NCBI GenBank assembly: GCA_006538405.1
Contig: BJKQ01000003.1
Location: 744,001 to 808,000 of the forward strand
Origin: Hansfordia pulvinata
Lineage: Eukaryota > Ascomycota > Sordariomycetes > Xylariales
DNA length: 64,000 nt
Direction: 5' to 3'
Shown: positions 1 through 10,433 of the stretch, in pieces
How positions within the stretch are numbered: the first letter of the stretch is position 1
How the letters are laid out: every line of letters starts with the position of its first letter
Program-made: the position numbers and the translations under genes
The notes under the pieces: model-generated
Databases searched by the model: none
The model's input: the letters and a program-made list of their open reading frames with translations, nothing else
What the model was told of the DNA's origin: nothing

Positions 1-492
1 CGGTATTCTCTCGCCATCGCCATGGTGACCGGGACCGGTGATGAACCACTGCGCCACTGACATCTCGTCTATAGACCACCCAAACTCTGCCAGTCGCCAC
101 TACACCTGTATGGTCTGCGTTTCGTGAATTGCAGACAACCTAGCTAAAGAGCACGCATCATCTCCGTTCCAGCAAAAACCAAAGGAGGGGGAGCGGAGAG
201 GGGATCTCGGGGGACTGGGGCGGGCAGAAGACGCTGGCGGTCTGCTTGTGCTGATACTGGGCTGGGTGAACGTAAACGGGTTTCTTTATGTATCACGTCC
301 GCGAGACGTGAAAGGGCACGTATGTACATCATATATGTATACCATCACACCCACAGTTTGACACCATATAGATCAGTGATTCAAAGGGACCTAGAAATCA
401 GAAACCGAATCAAATACATCAAATGTTCCCTTCCCCATCTCCCCATCTCCCCATCTCCCCCTTCAACCCAGCACCCAGGGTTAGCCACGCGC
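1..492. other. Intergenic, 3' side of the dehydroquinase gene
   Basis: No supportable gene. The stretch holds three tandem copies of CCCCATCT at about 433-458, just downstream of the dehydroquinase stop codon. Short ORFs here overlap one another on both strands and resemble nothing I know. Confidence 0.6.
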
Positions 493-930
493 TCACAGCC
501 TCTTGACGGCGTGCTCGACGGCGACCGTGTAACCCGCGACCCCCAAGCCCATGATGACGGCGGCGGCCTTGTCGGACAGGTAGCTGCGGTGGCGGAACTC
601 CTCGCGGGCGTGCGTGTTGGTGACGTGCAGCTCGACGAAGGGGACGGCCACGGCCAGCAGGGCGTCGCGCAGCGCCACGCTCGTGTGCGTGTACGCCGCC
701 GCGTTGACGACCACCGCGCCCACCCCTTCCTCCCTGGCCCGGTGCAGCCGGTCCACCAGCGCGCCCTCGTGGTTCGACTGGAAGCTGGCCAGCTCGGCGC
801 CCAGCGCCGAGGCGGCGGCCGCGCAGTCGCGCTCCACGTCCGCCAGCGTCGTCGTCCCGTACAGGTGCGGCTCGCGCTTGCCCAGCAGGTTGAGGTTGGG
901 CCCGTTGAGGAGGAGGATCTTCTTGGCCAT
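493..930 (-). CDS. Type II 3-dehydroquinate dehydratase (catabolic 3-dehydroquinase)
   Basis: The 145-residue product matches the type II dehydroquinase family in length and motifs. The enzyme dehydrates 3-dehydroquinate to 3-dehydroshikimate. In filamentous fungi the separate type II enzyme (qa-2 of Neurospora, qutE of Aspergillus) serves quinate use, while the shikimate pathway uses the type I domain of the AROM protein. Visible motifs are [14 protein letters not shown] at residues 12-25 with the family's active-site Arg19 and Tyr24 (the flexible lid), QSNHEG at 51-56, [15 protein letters not shown] at 76-90, and [15 protein letters not shown] at 100-114 with the general-acid His102. I start at the ATG whose complement is 928-930, because the in-frame upstream extension is only Lys/Arg/Glu repeats translated from a TTTC microsatellite. 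No other quinate gene is visible beside it, so it lies outside a qa/qut-type cluster as far as this window shows. Single exon. Confidence 0.95.
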   Translation of the reverse strand: MAKKILLLNGPNLNLLGKREPHLYGTTTLADVERDCAAAASALGAELASFQSNHEGALVDRLHRAREEGVGAVVVNAAAYTHTSVALRDALLAVAVPFVELHVTNTHAREEFRHRSYLSDKAAAVIMGLGVAGYTVAVEHAVKRL

Positions 931-935
931 TTGTT

Positions 936-937
936 TT

Positions 938-977
<40 letters not shown>

Positions 978-978
978 T
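936..978. repeat. (TTTC)n microsatellite directly upstream of the dehydroquinase ATG
   Basis: About ten TTTC units, starting six bases from the start codon and lying in the presumed 5' leader of the dehydroquinase gene. On the transcript strand it reads (GAAA)n. Length variation could alter the leader. Confidence 0.9.
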
Positions 979-1241
979 GTTCTTTCTGTCTCTTTCTTTG
1001 GCTCTTTCTTCAAAGTGGTGATGGCGATGGCGATGTCGATGGACGTGGCGGCGTCGAGACTTGGTTGGTGGAGTCGCAAGAGGGGGGAACAGCGGCGTTC
1101 GAGTCAAGTTTCGGGTGGGTGTGAGGAAAGAAAGAGGGCGGTGGGCTTGGTTGATTCCAAAGATGGTTTCAGTATAAGAAGACTCCCGCTTTTATTTGTC
1201 CAACTACACGCGCGAGTATATACGTACGCCGTGACGATGCT

Positions 1242-1277
1242 AGTAATAATAAAAATAATAATAATAATGATAATAAC
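1242..1277. repeat. AAT/ATA-rich microsatellite
   Basis: Imperfect run of AAT units interrupted by AAAA and TGA. Confidence 0.8.
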
Positions 1278-2602
1278 AACCAGAGAGTGGCTGGCTGTCC
1301 TTTGATCCCAGACACAGACAGACAGACAGCCGAGGACCGGCGTCGGAAGGTGGGGCGGGACCCGGGCGGCGCCCCTCCTCCGCAGCGCAGAACCCCGCGA
1401 CCGACCGACCCGGGCCCGCGCGTGGGAAAGTCTTTACCAGGTTTCGGCGCTCGGGGCTTGATCGTGCGTGCTCTGTGATCCCACTCCCGCAGACATGCAC
1501 AGAAGAGACATGCACAGAAGAAAAGCCGGGGCATATTTCCACTATTACTTGGAGCCAGGAAGTAACCGGCCGCGGGCGGAGTTGGTTGCTGGGCCAGCAC
1601 CTCCAATGCGCTGCGTTAATGACGCAAGCCTTGTGTGAGCGTCTCTCTCTGACAGTGAAAGAGGCAGGTACGATACCCGTTCATTCTCGCCAAAACGGCA
1701 CCGCGCATCATTGGCGCACAAAGATTGATCCCGTGTACTCGTACGATCGGACGGACGTTTCTCGCCCGGCCGGCGCGCCCGGGTAAAGGCTTAAGCGGGG
1801 GTCCCGCGGCGCAGCGCGGCGTGGCGCCATTACCCGGTGCCCGCGCTCGGGGCGACAGGCACGGGGGACGAAAAAAGGGACACTCTATTTCATTTCGTGG
1901 TATTTTTAACGAATCTGGGGTGGAACAGATGGCAACTCCCGTGCAGCTGGGTGGTGTGATGTGTCGAACAGCAACGGCAATTCTCCTGGCTGGCGAATCT
2001 GCCTCTTCTTCCCAGCTGCTCAAGGGCGACATACAAAAAATAATAAAAAACCTACACCCTCATCCAGTGCCAAGGCGGGTAAAATACCCCCTTTGAATCC
2101 GCGCCGGGCGACTAAAAGAGCCATTCTGCGTCTCCCTGTGCAACCTCTTGCGTGCAACCCCGCGGTCCCCCCCCGGCAGTGTGTCTCCTTCCTCTCTGAT
2201 GGCGTTCCCGCACAAGACCAGCTGCTTGCCCATCAAACCCCATCCCCCACACGAGTCCCCTGGGAGTATTGTCTTCAATCTGGTCATGCTAGTGGAGGAG
2301 GAGACGAGGAACTGAGTGACGGGGAAAAAACCGCGACAGATCCCGAGGGTGGGCGACTGTCCGTCACAGCCTTGGACGTATGATACCCGCCACTTAATTA
2401 ACACAAAGACAAGTCACACACACACGCACTGCCATGGCCGGGCCAGGATACCCCACCGACTGACTGACTGACTGACGACAAAACTCGCAGCCTCGCCCAT
2501 TTCGGGAAATCCGAGCACACCATTCCATGGCTTTTTACTTACTTATTTCCGGACCAATTCAGATCGATTGCTTTTCCGTCAGAGTACGAGTACGTGTCGG
2601 GC

Positions 2603-2622
2603 GGGGGGGGGGGGGGGGGGGG
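2603..2622. repeat. G20 homopolymer
   Basis: Twenty consecutive G within a G-rich stretch. The true length is uncertain in any assembly. Confidence 0.9.
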
Positions 2623-3582
2623 CGGTCCAAAAGAAGAAGCCCCCTCTCCGATTCGACGACGTGTGAGCCTCCGCGGCGCGAGGTCCGGGGCTCTGACTGG
2701 GCTCTGGCTCGCCCGGTCGCCTCCTCCCTCCTCCTTGCATGCAAAGGCCTTGTGTCCGCTGACGATCTCCTGGGCGCGAGCGAGCGAGCGGGCGGGTGAG
2801 ACCCGTGTCAGCAATACGCGTATCAGCCGCGAGCCGATCGGCCGTCCCAGCGTATCGGGGCTCGATGATCAGCCTCCCCCGAGCCTGGGAAGCCCCGGCC
2901 TCTCGCGTGGGATGTGGGGGGCGGAAAGTGGCATCGAGTGGCTGTATGCGCCACTGGCGATTGTATCTGCCAGGCTGTCTGTCACATCTGCATACACACA
3001 CACATGCTCGTACGAGTACATGATATACACCCCAGTAGGGGGGCATAGAGGAAGACACGTCAGCTGGAACGACCGACGGCGACGACGTCGCACCACGGGA
3101 AGCTTTCCGGCCAAGCAATTCCGCTCTTGCAGATTGAAAAATAAAATAAAAGACGGGACGAATATGTCTACGTAGCCCGCGCGGCTAGAGTCAACCGACT
3201 ACGCTCACGATTGGGCGTGGTGTCTAGTCTTCCCCCCCTCCGCCGGTCCCTTCGCTGCGGCGTCATACGGTGTGCCCACCATATGTCTGATCATTGGCTC
3301 GACCTTTGTGCGAGCCGCACGAGGGGGAGGGGGTCTCGAGAGCCTGAATCACCGTCGCAAGGTGGTAAGGCTCCCCCCAAGACCACAAGGCTCTCACCAA
3401 GACCCGGAGGAGAGGGAGGGCGGACAGGAGGTCGTGTCGCCGTGTTGAAAAGACTGCCTGCCCCCACGTGGTCTCTCCCCTTTCATCTACGGTTTATACA
3501 CGGATCCAACAGGTTCACGCCCCCGGTGACGAAACAGTAAACGTGAACTGGCAGGAATATATCTGCCACCATCCCGCCTGCC

Positions 3583-5583
3583 ATGTCACCATCCTCATCG
3601 CCCCCAGCGCCCTCGCTGCTGCGGGTGCCACCACTGCCAGGCGCGACCGCCGCCTTGGCCCTCCTCGCTCTTGCCCTCATCTACCTCGCCTACCGACGGG
3701 CCCTCCCCAAGCCCATCCCGGGAATCCCGTGCAACCCCCGTGCCCTGCGCAGCGTCCTCGGCGACGTCGGCGAGCTGACCGAGGTTCGTAAGGCGGGCGG
3801 CGACGCACACAAGTGGCTCACGCAGCAACCGGCGCGTCACGGCGGGCCGCTGGCGCAGGTCTTCCTGGACGGGCCCTTCTCGCGGCCCTCGGTGATGGTG
3901 TCCGACTTTCTCGAGTGCAGGGATATCCTGCTCCGCCGGAGTGGTAGTGTCGGCGGCGGTCGCGGCGAGTTTGACCGGTCCGCGCGCAGCTCGGCGGCCA
4001 TCGGAGGGGTGCACCCGCACCACCACAGCGGCATGGTAACGATGGACCCACGGTTCCGTGCCCAACGGCGGCTCGTCAGCGACCTGATGGCGCCGCGTTT
4101 TCTGGCCGAGGTCTCGGCCCCAGAGATCTACCGCTTTGGAGGGCTGCTTGTCGACCTTTGGGGGAGCAAGATGCACGTGGCTGGAGCGAGGCCGTTTGAG
4201 GCGAAGCACGACATCCACGCTGCGTCATTTGATATCGTCGAGCAGGTCAGCGTGGGAAAGAGCAGGAGCAATGGTGGGAGCGAGAGCGGCGGCGGATGTG
4301 TCTCGCTGCATCACGAGCAAATCCGTTCTCTTTACAACCCACAATCGGCAGCAGTGGACAAAAAAGACGACGCCGACACAGACACGGCGTTTCACTTCCC
4401 ATCGCACTTACCCAACGAGACGGCCGCCGTGCATGCGGCCGAGTTCCAAGCCCTCAGCGCAGCAGCCATGTTCCCTGTGCCGGCGCTGTACCATTGGTGG
4501 AACAATCGAAGGGCGCACATGCGCCGGGCCGCCGTACATCGCGACGATGTCCTGAACGCGCAGATCGGCGCGGCCGTCCGCAAGTTGTCCGCCGAGGCGG
4601 CGGGGGAGAGTAACAACGAGGAGGTCAGGTCGAGCCTCGACTTCATGATCCGCCGCGAGGTGGCTGTCGCAGCCAAGGAAGGCAGGGAGCTCGATCTGTC
4701 CAGCGCGGCCATGAGGGGGGAGCTTTGGGGGTATGTCGGCGCGGGTAAGCAATGCATCACCAAAGAAATAGGGGGGAGGATCGAAGCACGCTAACAACAC
4801 CCCCCTGTTCCCTAGGACACGACTCAACCTCGACCGCCATCCAATGGGCCGTCAAGTACCTCGGCGCCTACCCCGAAGCCCAAAGCAAGCTGCGCGCCGC
4901 CCTGCACGAGGCGTTACCCGAAGCACACCGCGAGAGCAGGAGGCCGCGCCTCGACGAGATTCTCTCCGCGTGCTGTGGTGTTGGCACCGCAGCGAGGGAT
5001 ACGAAGAAGGCGACGCCGCCGCTGTATCTGCACGCCTTCATCGAAGAGGTGCTCCGCTTGTCGCCGCCGTTCCGCTTCGTCTTGCGCGAGGTCACGGCGC
5101 CAGGGGGCGCGGACATACTGGGCCGCCGCGTTCCCAGGGGACCAGTGTGTTTCTGAACATCGATGCGGCGTCGATTACGAGCGCGAGTCTGCCGGTCGAC
5201 GAAGCTCTGCGAAAGAAGGCTGGGGGCTCGAGGGGTGGCCACCGAGAAAATTGGGACGACATGTCGCCCGAGGCGTTCACGCCGGAGCGGTGGCTTGTTG
5301 GTGGTGGTGGTAACCGGGAGAAGGGCGGTCAAGGGGGGACGAGGACGAGGAGAAAGGGAAAGCGGGCATCGCCGGCGACGCGCCGTTCCTCAGCTTCGGG
5401 CTCGGGCTCCGGGGCTGCTGGGGTCGCCGGCTGGCCTACCTTCAGCTGCGAATCGTCGTCGTCCTGCTGGTGTGGGATCTCGAATTCCTGCCCGTCCCCG
5501 ACGAGCTCGGCGGGTTCACCCCGATGGACCACATTGTCGCCAAGCCCGAGAGGTGCTTTGTAAGGTTGGCCGAGGTCAAGTAG
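3583..5583 (+). CDS. Cytochrome P450 monooxygenase, frame broken twice
   Basis: A haem-thiolate P450, probably ER-anchored. Exon 1 is 3583-4744 and exon 2 is 4816-5583, joined across a 71-nt GT-AG intron (4745-4815). In order: membrane anchor at residues about 20-37, proline hinge KPIPGIP at 43-49, I-helix AGHDSTS at about 387-393 (oxygen activation), K-helix ExxR (E465, R468), a PERW motif near 5284-5293, and the haem loop FGLGLRGCWG with the ligand Cys codon at 5416-5418. The reading frame breaks at G4 5137-5140 (a TGA follows at 5154) and again at G6 5333-5338. One extra G at each run would keep all motifs in a single frame of about 643 residues. It is longer than the usual 500 or so, because of a low-complexity stretch after residue 220 and another before the haem loop. 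Substrate unknown. Either sequencing errors or a recent pseudogene; I favour errors because the same fault recurs in other genes here. Confidence 0.85.
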
Positions 5584-6205
5584 GATATCGCTGTTCTTGT
5601 CCTTTTGTTTGTGGGAGTTTGCGAATTGGTGGATTTCGACTTATGATAAGCTGGTGCGCGTTTTCTTTCTACCGAGGATAACTGACCACGTGACAGTCGA
5701 TGACGACTTTGATTTTCTCTATTGGTAAAGTGATAAAGGTGTGCTTCAGTGACTTGAGGAAGGAACGGCCCTCGATGGAGATGGAAGGTGTCGGGGCAGT
5801 CCCGGAGGACCTGCAGATGGTACTTGTGTACTTCACCGGGGCCGACTGGGAGACTGATCCATTGTGAGGTTTCCGTCCTGCATTGTGTCCAATATTTCTC
5901 AGTCCTGCTGCTTGGTCTGATCAATCTATTATCCCCGCTTCATTTGTGAAATCTCAAAGAACGCGTATGGAACCGACATCACGATTATGCTCAACATTCT
6001 TTGTCGCCGGTGGTGCCACTTCTCCGTGCCGGCTCCGGCTCAAGTCTATCTATCGCCATGGTACTCGCGACATGGCATCCCAGACTGGTTTAAAGCCTTG
6101 TGAGCACTGCGTTCTTGAATCCGGGCAACCCAAACCCGGTCTTTCTCTGACTCATGAGCCTGTGCCGGCTGCCCATGAAAGCGCATTAGATGGCCCATTC
6201 TGCAG
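5584..6205. other. Convergent intergenic region
   Basis: Lies between the 3' ends of the P450 and kinase-like gene A. I see no gene. It should hold both terminators; there is a CACGTG box near 5684. Confidence 0.5.
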
Positions 6206-7114
6206 TCAACTTCTTTTTTCAATTGCACTTTGCTTTGCAAACACTCTCTGGTCAAACTCTGCGCTGAAAAGGGGCCCTTCCTTACGGACGTGCGGATGGA
6301 ACCACCCAGGAACAGGCTGCCCGATGCGGCCGCCCAGTTCAAGATCGATCAAGGTGACTCGGCCATTGTCGTCAAGCATGAAATGGTTGGCCCCTAAGTC
6401 GTTATGGCAGTAGCCTGCCTGGTGTAGTCTTTCCAGAGCCGATTGCGCATCTTCCTTCCGAGTGAGCCATGCCTGGGTTCGGGTCTCGCCGTGGAAAAAC
6501 CTATCGCTTGGGTGCAGGACTTTCAAAGGTTTGCTAGGGTCCGGAGGGATGGGATACAAGCGCTCCATGCGGAAGCCGCAGATCCGCCCGTCGAGAACAA
6601 GCGGCTGCTTATCAATCTTGGGTACCGGGAGGTTAAAGGACTGCATCTCTAGAAGTAGCTGGAACTCGTACTCTATCCTTGTCGCGGACTCATCCATCCT
6701 GTTTCGGTCGGTGTTATCCTCTAAGGTGAGATGCGAAAGCTTGACCACCGGAAACGGGCCTGGCTCGTCCATGAGCCGTACGCAGGCCGAGTTCCCAGAC
6801 CCGATGTATGTCGAGCTTGCCCAGATGCTTTCTGCAAAAGGTTGTCGAATCTTGACGGTCAGGATGCGGGAGTCTTCGCGACGGAAAATTTCCCTCAGCA
6901 CTGGATGCCATCGGTCTGTGGACAGTCGCGTGTAATGGACGTAGTAGAGCTTCCTATCATACACGAGGCCTCTTGCGTAGACGCCGGGTGTTTCCCCATA
7001 CTTGCTCGCACCGCCTCGGAAGGATTTGGAGTGCCCCAGGAAAAGTCTCTTCTCTTCTTCATTGAACACCTCGTCGATGGGCCTGAAGACGTTGGAAGGG
7101 GCAAGGTCGGGCAT
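6206..7114 (-). CDS. Kinase-fold (phosphotransferase-like) protein A
   Basis: A 302-residue single-exon protein with a protein-kinase or aminoglycoside-phosphotransferase type core. Seen: a VVKLSHL segment that could be the beta-3 lysine, IEYEFQLLLEMQ (candidate alpha-C region), GFRMERLYPIP (hinge-like), then the catalytic loop YCHNDLGANHFM around His237/Asp239, and LIDLELGG with the presumed metal-binding Asp257 in place of DFG. The catalytic-loop Asn position carries His (HNDLGANH). The last 180 or so residues are closely matched by the protein encoded at 47739-48701, including HPSDRFFxGETR and GRIGxPVPxWF. The two are paralogues. No substrate can be assigned; similar stand-alone kinase-like proteins are common and mostly uncharacterised in filamentous fungi. 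The start at 7114 is the first ATG of the open frame and is reasonable, but unsupported by a second signal. Confidence 0.75.
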   Translation of the reverse strand: MPDLAPSNVFRPIDEVFNEEEKRLFLGHSKSFRGGASKYGETPGVYARGLVYDRKLYYVHYTRLSTDRWHPVLREIFRREDSRILTVKIRQPFAESIWASSTYIGSGNSACVRLMDEPGPFPVVKLSHLTLEDNTDRNRMDESATRIEYEFQLLLEMQSFNLPVPKIDKQPLVLDGRICGFRMERLYPIPPDPSKPLKVLHPSDRFFHGETRTQAWLTRKEDAQSALERLHQAGYCHNDLGANHFMLDDNGRVTLIDLELGGRIGQPVPGWFHPHVRKEGPLFSAEFDQRVFAKQSAIEKRS

Positions 7115-7890
7115 GGTCTTTGCAAATCGTCGTCAGAGGGCGCAGTTCGGTCGAGGAGGACAAGACACTGGGAGAGCTGAAAGAGGCTTACCAGTCTACC
7201 TGTGGCCGGGTTGGTAACGGACGCAGGGCGCTTTTGTACTCGCAGGCGGAGGTTTGCCGCGAGTGTGTAACGCCAGCCCCTCATTTCCCCATCAAGCGAG
7301 ACCAAGGCACGCAAATAGCCCTGGAGACGACCACGGCCAATCATTGCAGCTCATGAAGCTGTAGCCTAACAGCCAACCCCCCACGAGAGAGCGTGTTGCT
7401 AGGAAGAGGACGGTTCAGGAGCCGGGTTGTCCTCCGTGTCACTGTCGGTCACTCATGCTCACCAGTGTATCACGATTATCTGGCTCAAACACCGTCTTGC
7501 ACGTCTTCATCACCGGCCCTGGCTTTGATGATTTCGCAGGCCTTGCCCCATCTTCGTCTGACCCGAATGAGTACACTTGTCGAGATGGGGACACCCGCGG
7601 CCTGCGGTGAAGGCCAGAGCATACATTAGCTGACTCCCGAATAGGAGTCAGTACGCGGCGCTTCACTAAGAGGTACAGAGCATCACCGTCATCTCCAACG
7701 TGGAGAGCATTCGATTCAACTTAGGCCCGGCTGCTTTATACTGTGCGACGTGCGTCTCGATGGAAGCGCAATTGAGTTGTGTTACATGCATCACAGCATT
7801 TTCGCCCTCATCAGAACAAGCAACGAAAAATTCGACAGCCGGCCAGTGGATAAGAACACGCCTCGTCCCGATAAGAGGCAAGTTTGTGGA
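7115..7890. other. Intergenic region
   Basis: Lies upstream of kinase-like gene A and downstream of the ankyrin gene. Only short overlapping ORFs; no supportable gene or repeat. Confidence 0.5.
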
Positions 7891-10433
7891 TCAACTACCG
7901 ATCTGATGCCACATCCGCGGATACGGGTGGAATGGTTTCATCTCTGCGGGCACATTCAAACGGTCCCACGCTATCTTCCAGCACCCAAATGGACAACTCG
8001 ACTCAAATGTCTGCTTCAAGGTCCTTGCATAGCCCAAGCGTCTGTCCTCTCCGACACACTCAGCGGCGGCACCAAGGAAGCTGCGCGTCTTCCAATCGTA
8101 TGAGTGTTGGACGTCGGGCTTGCGTCCGCGATGCCATGCTGCACAATCCATCAAGGAGTAATTCGAACGCCTTGGATTCATGCGATAGCACAAGTCACTA
8201 ACACACTGATGGAGCTCCCCTGCCCAAGGGTGGCTTCCAAGACTGAAAGACTCTATTGATGTATTCAAATTAGACGAGCAAGGCACCACCAGAGGCTGAC
8301 TGTGGCTTCGCTGGCGACCCGACGCACGACGCGTACGGTTCAGTGTGTGTATCAAGATGCCGGCGTCATCCTGATGCTTATCGAGGAGAAGATGTCGCAA
8401 AGGAGGGTCCCAGGGCGCCGCCGCAAGATAATCTTCGAGCCTTGTCGCCTGCATTTGCTCGATGTATTCTGGTTCGGGTTTCCATGAGCCCTCGAATGGG
8501 TTGATACCCCATAAGACTTTGACACGTTCGGTCCGGAACGCTCCGTAAATGGTGTCGGGGACCTGGCTGACCTGGTCAAAGGTGCCAGGCATCCTATGGA
8601 GCCGATGAAGCGTATGCAAGCGGTGGAGTTCAAACCGCCAGTCAGTAGGGTGAGGGCCATACCGCAGATGCCAGATAGCTCCTCTGATCTCCACTGGCCA
8701 ATGAGGTTCCTCCCTTTTACCGTATTCTAGCAAGTCCAGACCAGCCAACTGAACAGTCTTTAGCCAGTTTCGGATGCTCGTTAAGATTCGGGTTCTATCC
8801 CCAGTGTACCTTGAAAGATACGCACGGGAAAATCCCTGGTTGTCAACCAGAGTTTGAAGCGGTGTGAGGCCGAAAGAGTTATCATTGCAGTTCAGCCGCG
8901 TGCTGTTGCGAATGACGGTGACTGATAATGCCCTGAAGGCAGGATGATTCGTGTCCATGTGAGCTCTCGCAAACATATGTGCTACTTCATGAACTATTGG
9001 GCTCGTATGGGATCCCAGTGACGCAAGCTCTGCATCTGTGGCCGCTGCACCCAGGATTTTGAGGAATAGTGTCGTTTGGGACGGAGTGGCAAAAGCATTC
9101 ATCTCAAGCGCAACTTCGTATCGCTCATCCAGTGTGAGATTCTGGATGCCAACAGGTGAGTGCTGGAGATATTCAAGGGCAGTCTCATCGGCACCCCATG
9201 CGAAGTAGTGGAGTTCGTGGAAGCCACGGACAACATCGTATAGGTCGACATCGAATTGGGGATGGCCGAAGATATAGCGACAGAAACCTTGAAGTCGTAG
9301 AGTATCTGAAATATGTCGGCGATAAGGGATGAATTGAAAGTGGAGGACAAGGTAGAAAAGGTCGATCTGATTGGGCCAGGTGCACTGATTCAGAAGAAAT
9401 CGACACATATCGAGTTGACCTCCCCATGCGGCCACCTGGAAGAGATTAGTCTAGATACGACACCATCTCCATTAAGCCAGTGACTTCTTACAATCGGTAG
9501 TGCCCAACCATTCTCGGCTACATCCAGATAGGAAGCCACCCCTTGATGAACCAGGCTCCGAACTGTAGCGATATCGCCTCGAAAGCAAGCTCTGAGAATT
9601 GGCGAGTCATTAGGCACCGCGTTGAGGGTCTGCAGATTCATGGCCCACGTATTGGTTGATCTGGTGAAGGAGAAGTGCCAGATACTTCGGCACACTGCCA
9701 TGGGTAGCCGAAATCTGCCACTGAAGATAGTGCGAGTGGTGTTCTTCTTGGCTCTTGGGCCGGCATCACTTGCGACATACATGGATGTTTGCTGTGAACG
9801 ATCATCTTCGTCTTCCAGCTCAGTAACGGAGGAGCGTTCGCTCCGTGTAGTCCATGGCGAAAGCAGGTGAGAGTCGTCAGGGTTTGACGTTGAAGACTGT
9901 GCAATTGCCGGGTCTTGGGAGTTGCCAGTGAGAGTCTGTTCGGCCGAGGCTTGTATTCTGAGGAGAAAGTTTGAGTTCTGCACAGCCAGGTCCTGCACGC
10001 TCTGGCGGATGCTACTTTGCTCTACCATGAGGGATATGGTATAGGCGAGAACGAGCGAACCTTTCGCGTCCCTCAGGCTGCATAGGAGCTCGTCGATATC
10101 TTTCAGCTTGGTGGCAGCGTGCAGGGTGCCCCAAGCACCGGCGTGTTTCTGCAGTCGACGTTCGAGTTCCCTCACCAGAGCCTGTATCTCGCTGACATGG
10201 ATATTGCAGCGACCCAGAGATTGCCGGATGAGATCTCTGCTCCCGATTCCTTGCCTGTGGTTCTCCTCGAGCCCGGCAAGGGCCATCACCATGAGGTCCA
10301 GCCCCGAGGCAAGGCTTGACACGGTATCTGGTGCCTTTCGTGCATCACGGAAGATCTTTCTGAGTTTGACCACGCTTTGACCCAGTTGGATGCTGAGGGA
10401 AAGCAAACCGGCAGCACCGGCTGCTACTGACAA
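7891..10433 (-). CDS. STAND-like N-terminal domain / ankyrin protein
   Basis: Two exons, 10433-9492 and 9435-7891, joined by a 56-nt intron with donor GTAAGA and acceptor CTTCCAG; predicted product 828 residues. The N-terminus (SVAAGAAGLLSLSIQLGQ, then KLRKIFRDARKAPDTV) resembles the all-helical N-terminal domain that fungal STAND/NLR-like proteins carry ahead of their NTPase. After a Ser/Thr-rich acidic linker (about 190-235), an ankyrin-like pair runs from SPILRACFRGDIATVRSLVHQG across the splice to IVAAWGGQLDMCRFLLNQ. The splice restores the second helix, which supports the intron. The remaining 500 or so residues match nothing I know, and I see no P-loop or NACHT motif. The role may be signalling or allorecognition, by analogy only. 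Confidence 0.7.
9436..9491 (-). other. Intron in the STAND-like/ankyrin gene
   Basis: 56 nt, phase 0, GTAAGA...CAG. It contains stops in the upstream frame, and its removal rebuilds an ankyrin helix. Confidence 0.8.

Larger units (their letters stand above)
979..3582. other. Intergenic region with simple repeats
   Basis: 2.6 kb with no supportable gene. It holds an AAT-rich microsatellite (1242-1277), a GACT repeat (about 2456-2475), a G20 tract, and two copies of a palindromic GTACGAGTAC-type motif (about 2584-2593 and 3007-3020). The ORFs across the stretch overlap in opposite frames and look random. The last few hundred bases should hold the P450 promoter, with a CACGTG box near 3463. Confidence 0.6.

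Noticed and set aside
931..1107. 59-residue N-terminal extension of the dehydroquinase
   Set aside because: Made only of His/Arg/Lys/Glu runs from a microsatellite and leader; the enzyme family starts at [12 protein letters not shown].
8970..9000. HEVAH string in the ankyrin protein, resembling the HExxH of metalloproteases
   Set aside because: No third ligand or peptidase context nearby; a five-residue pattern like this is expected by chance.
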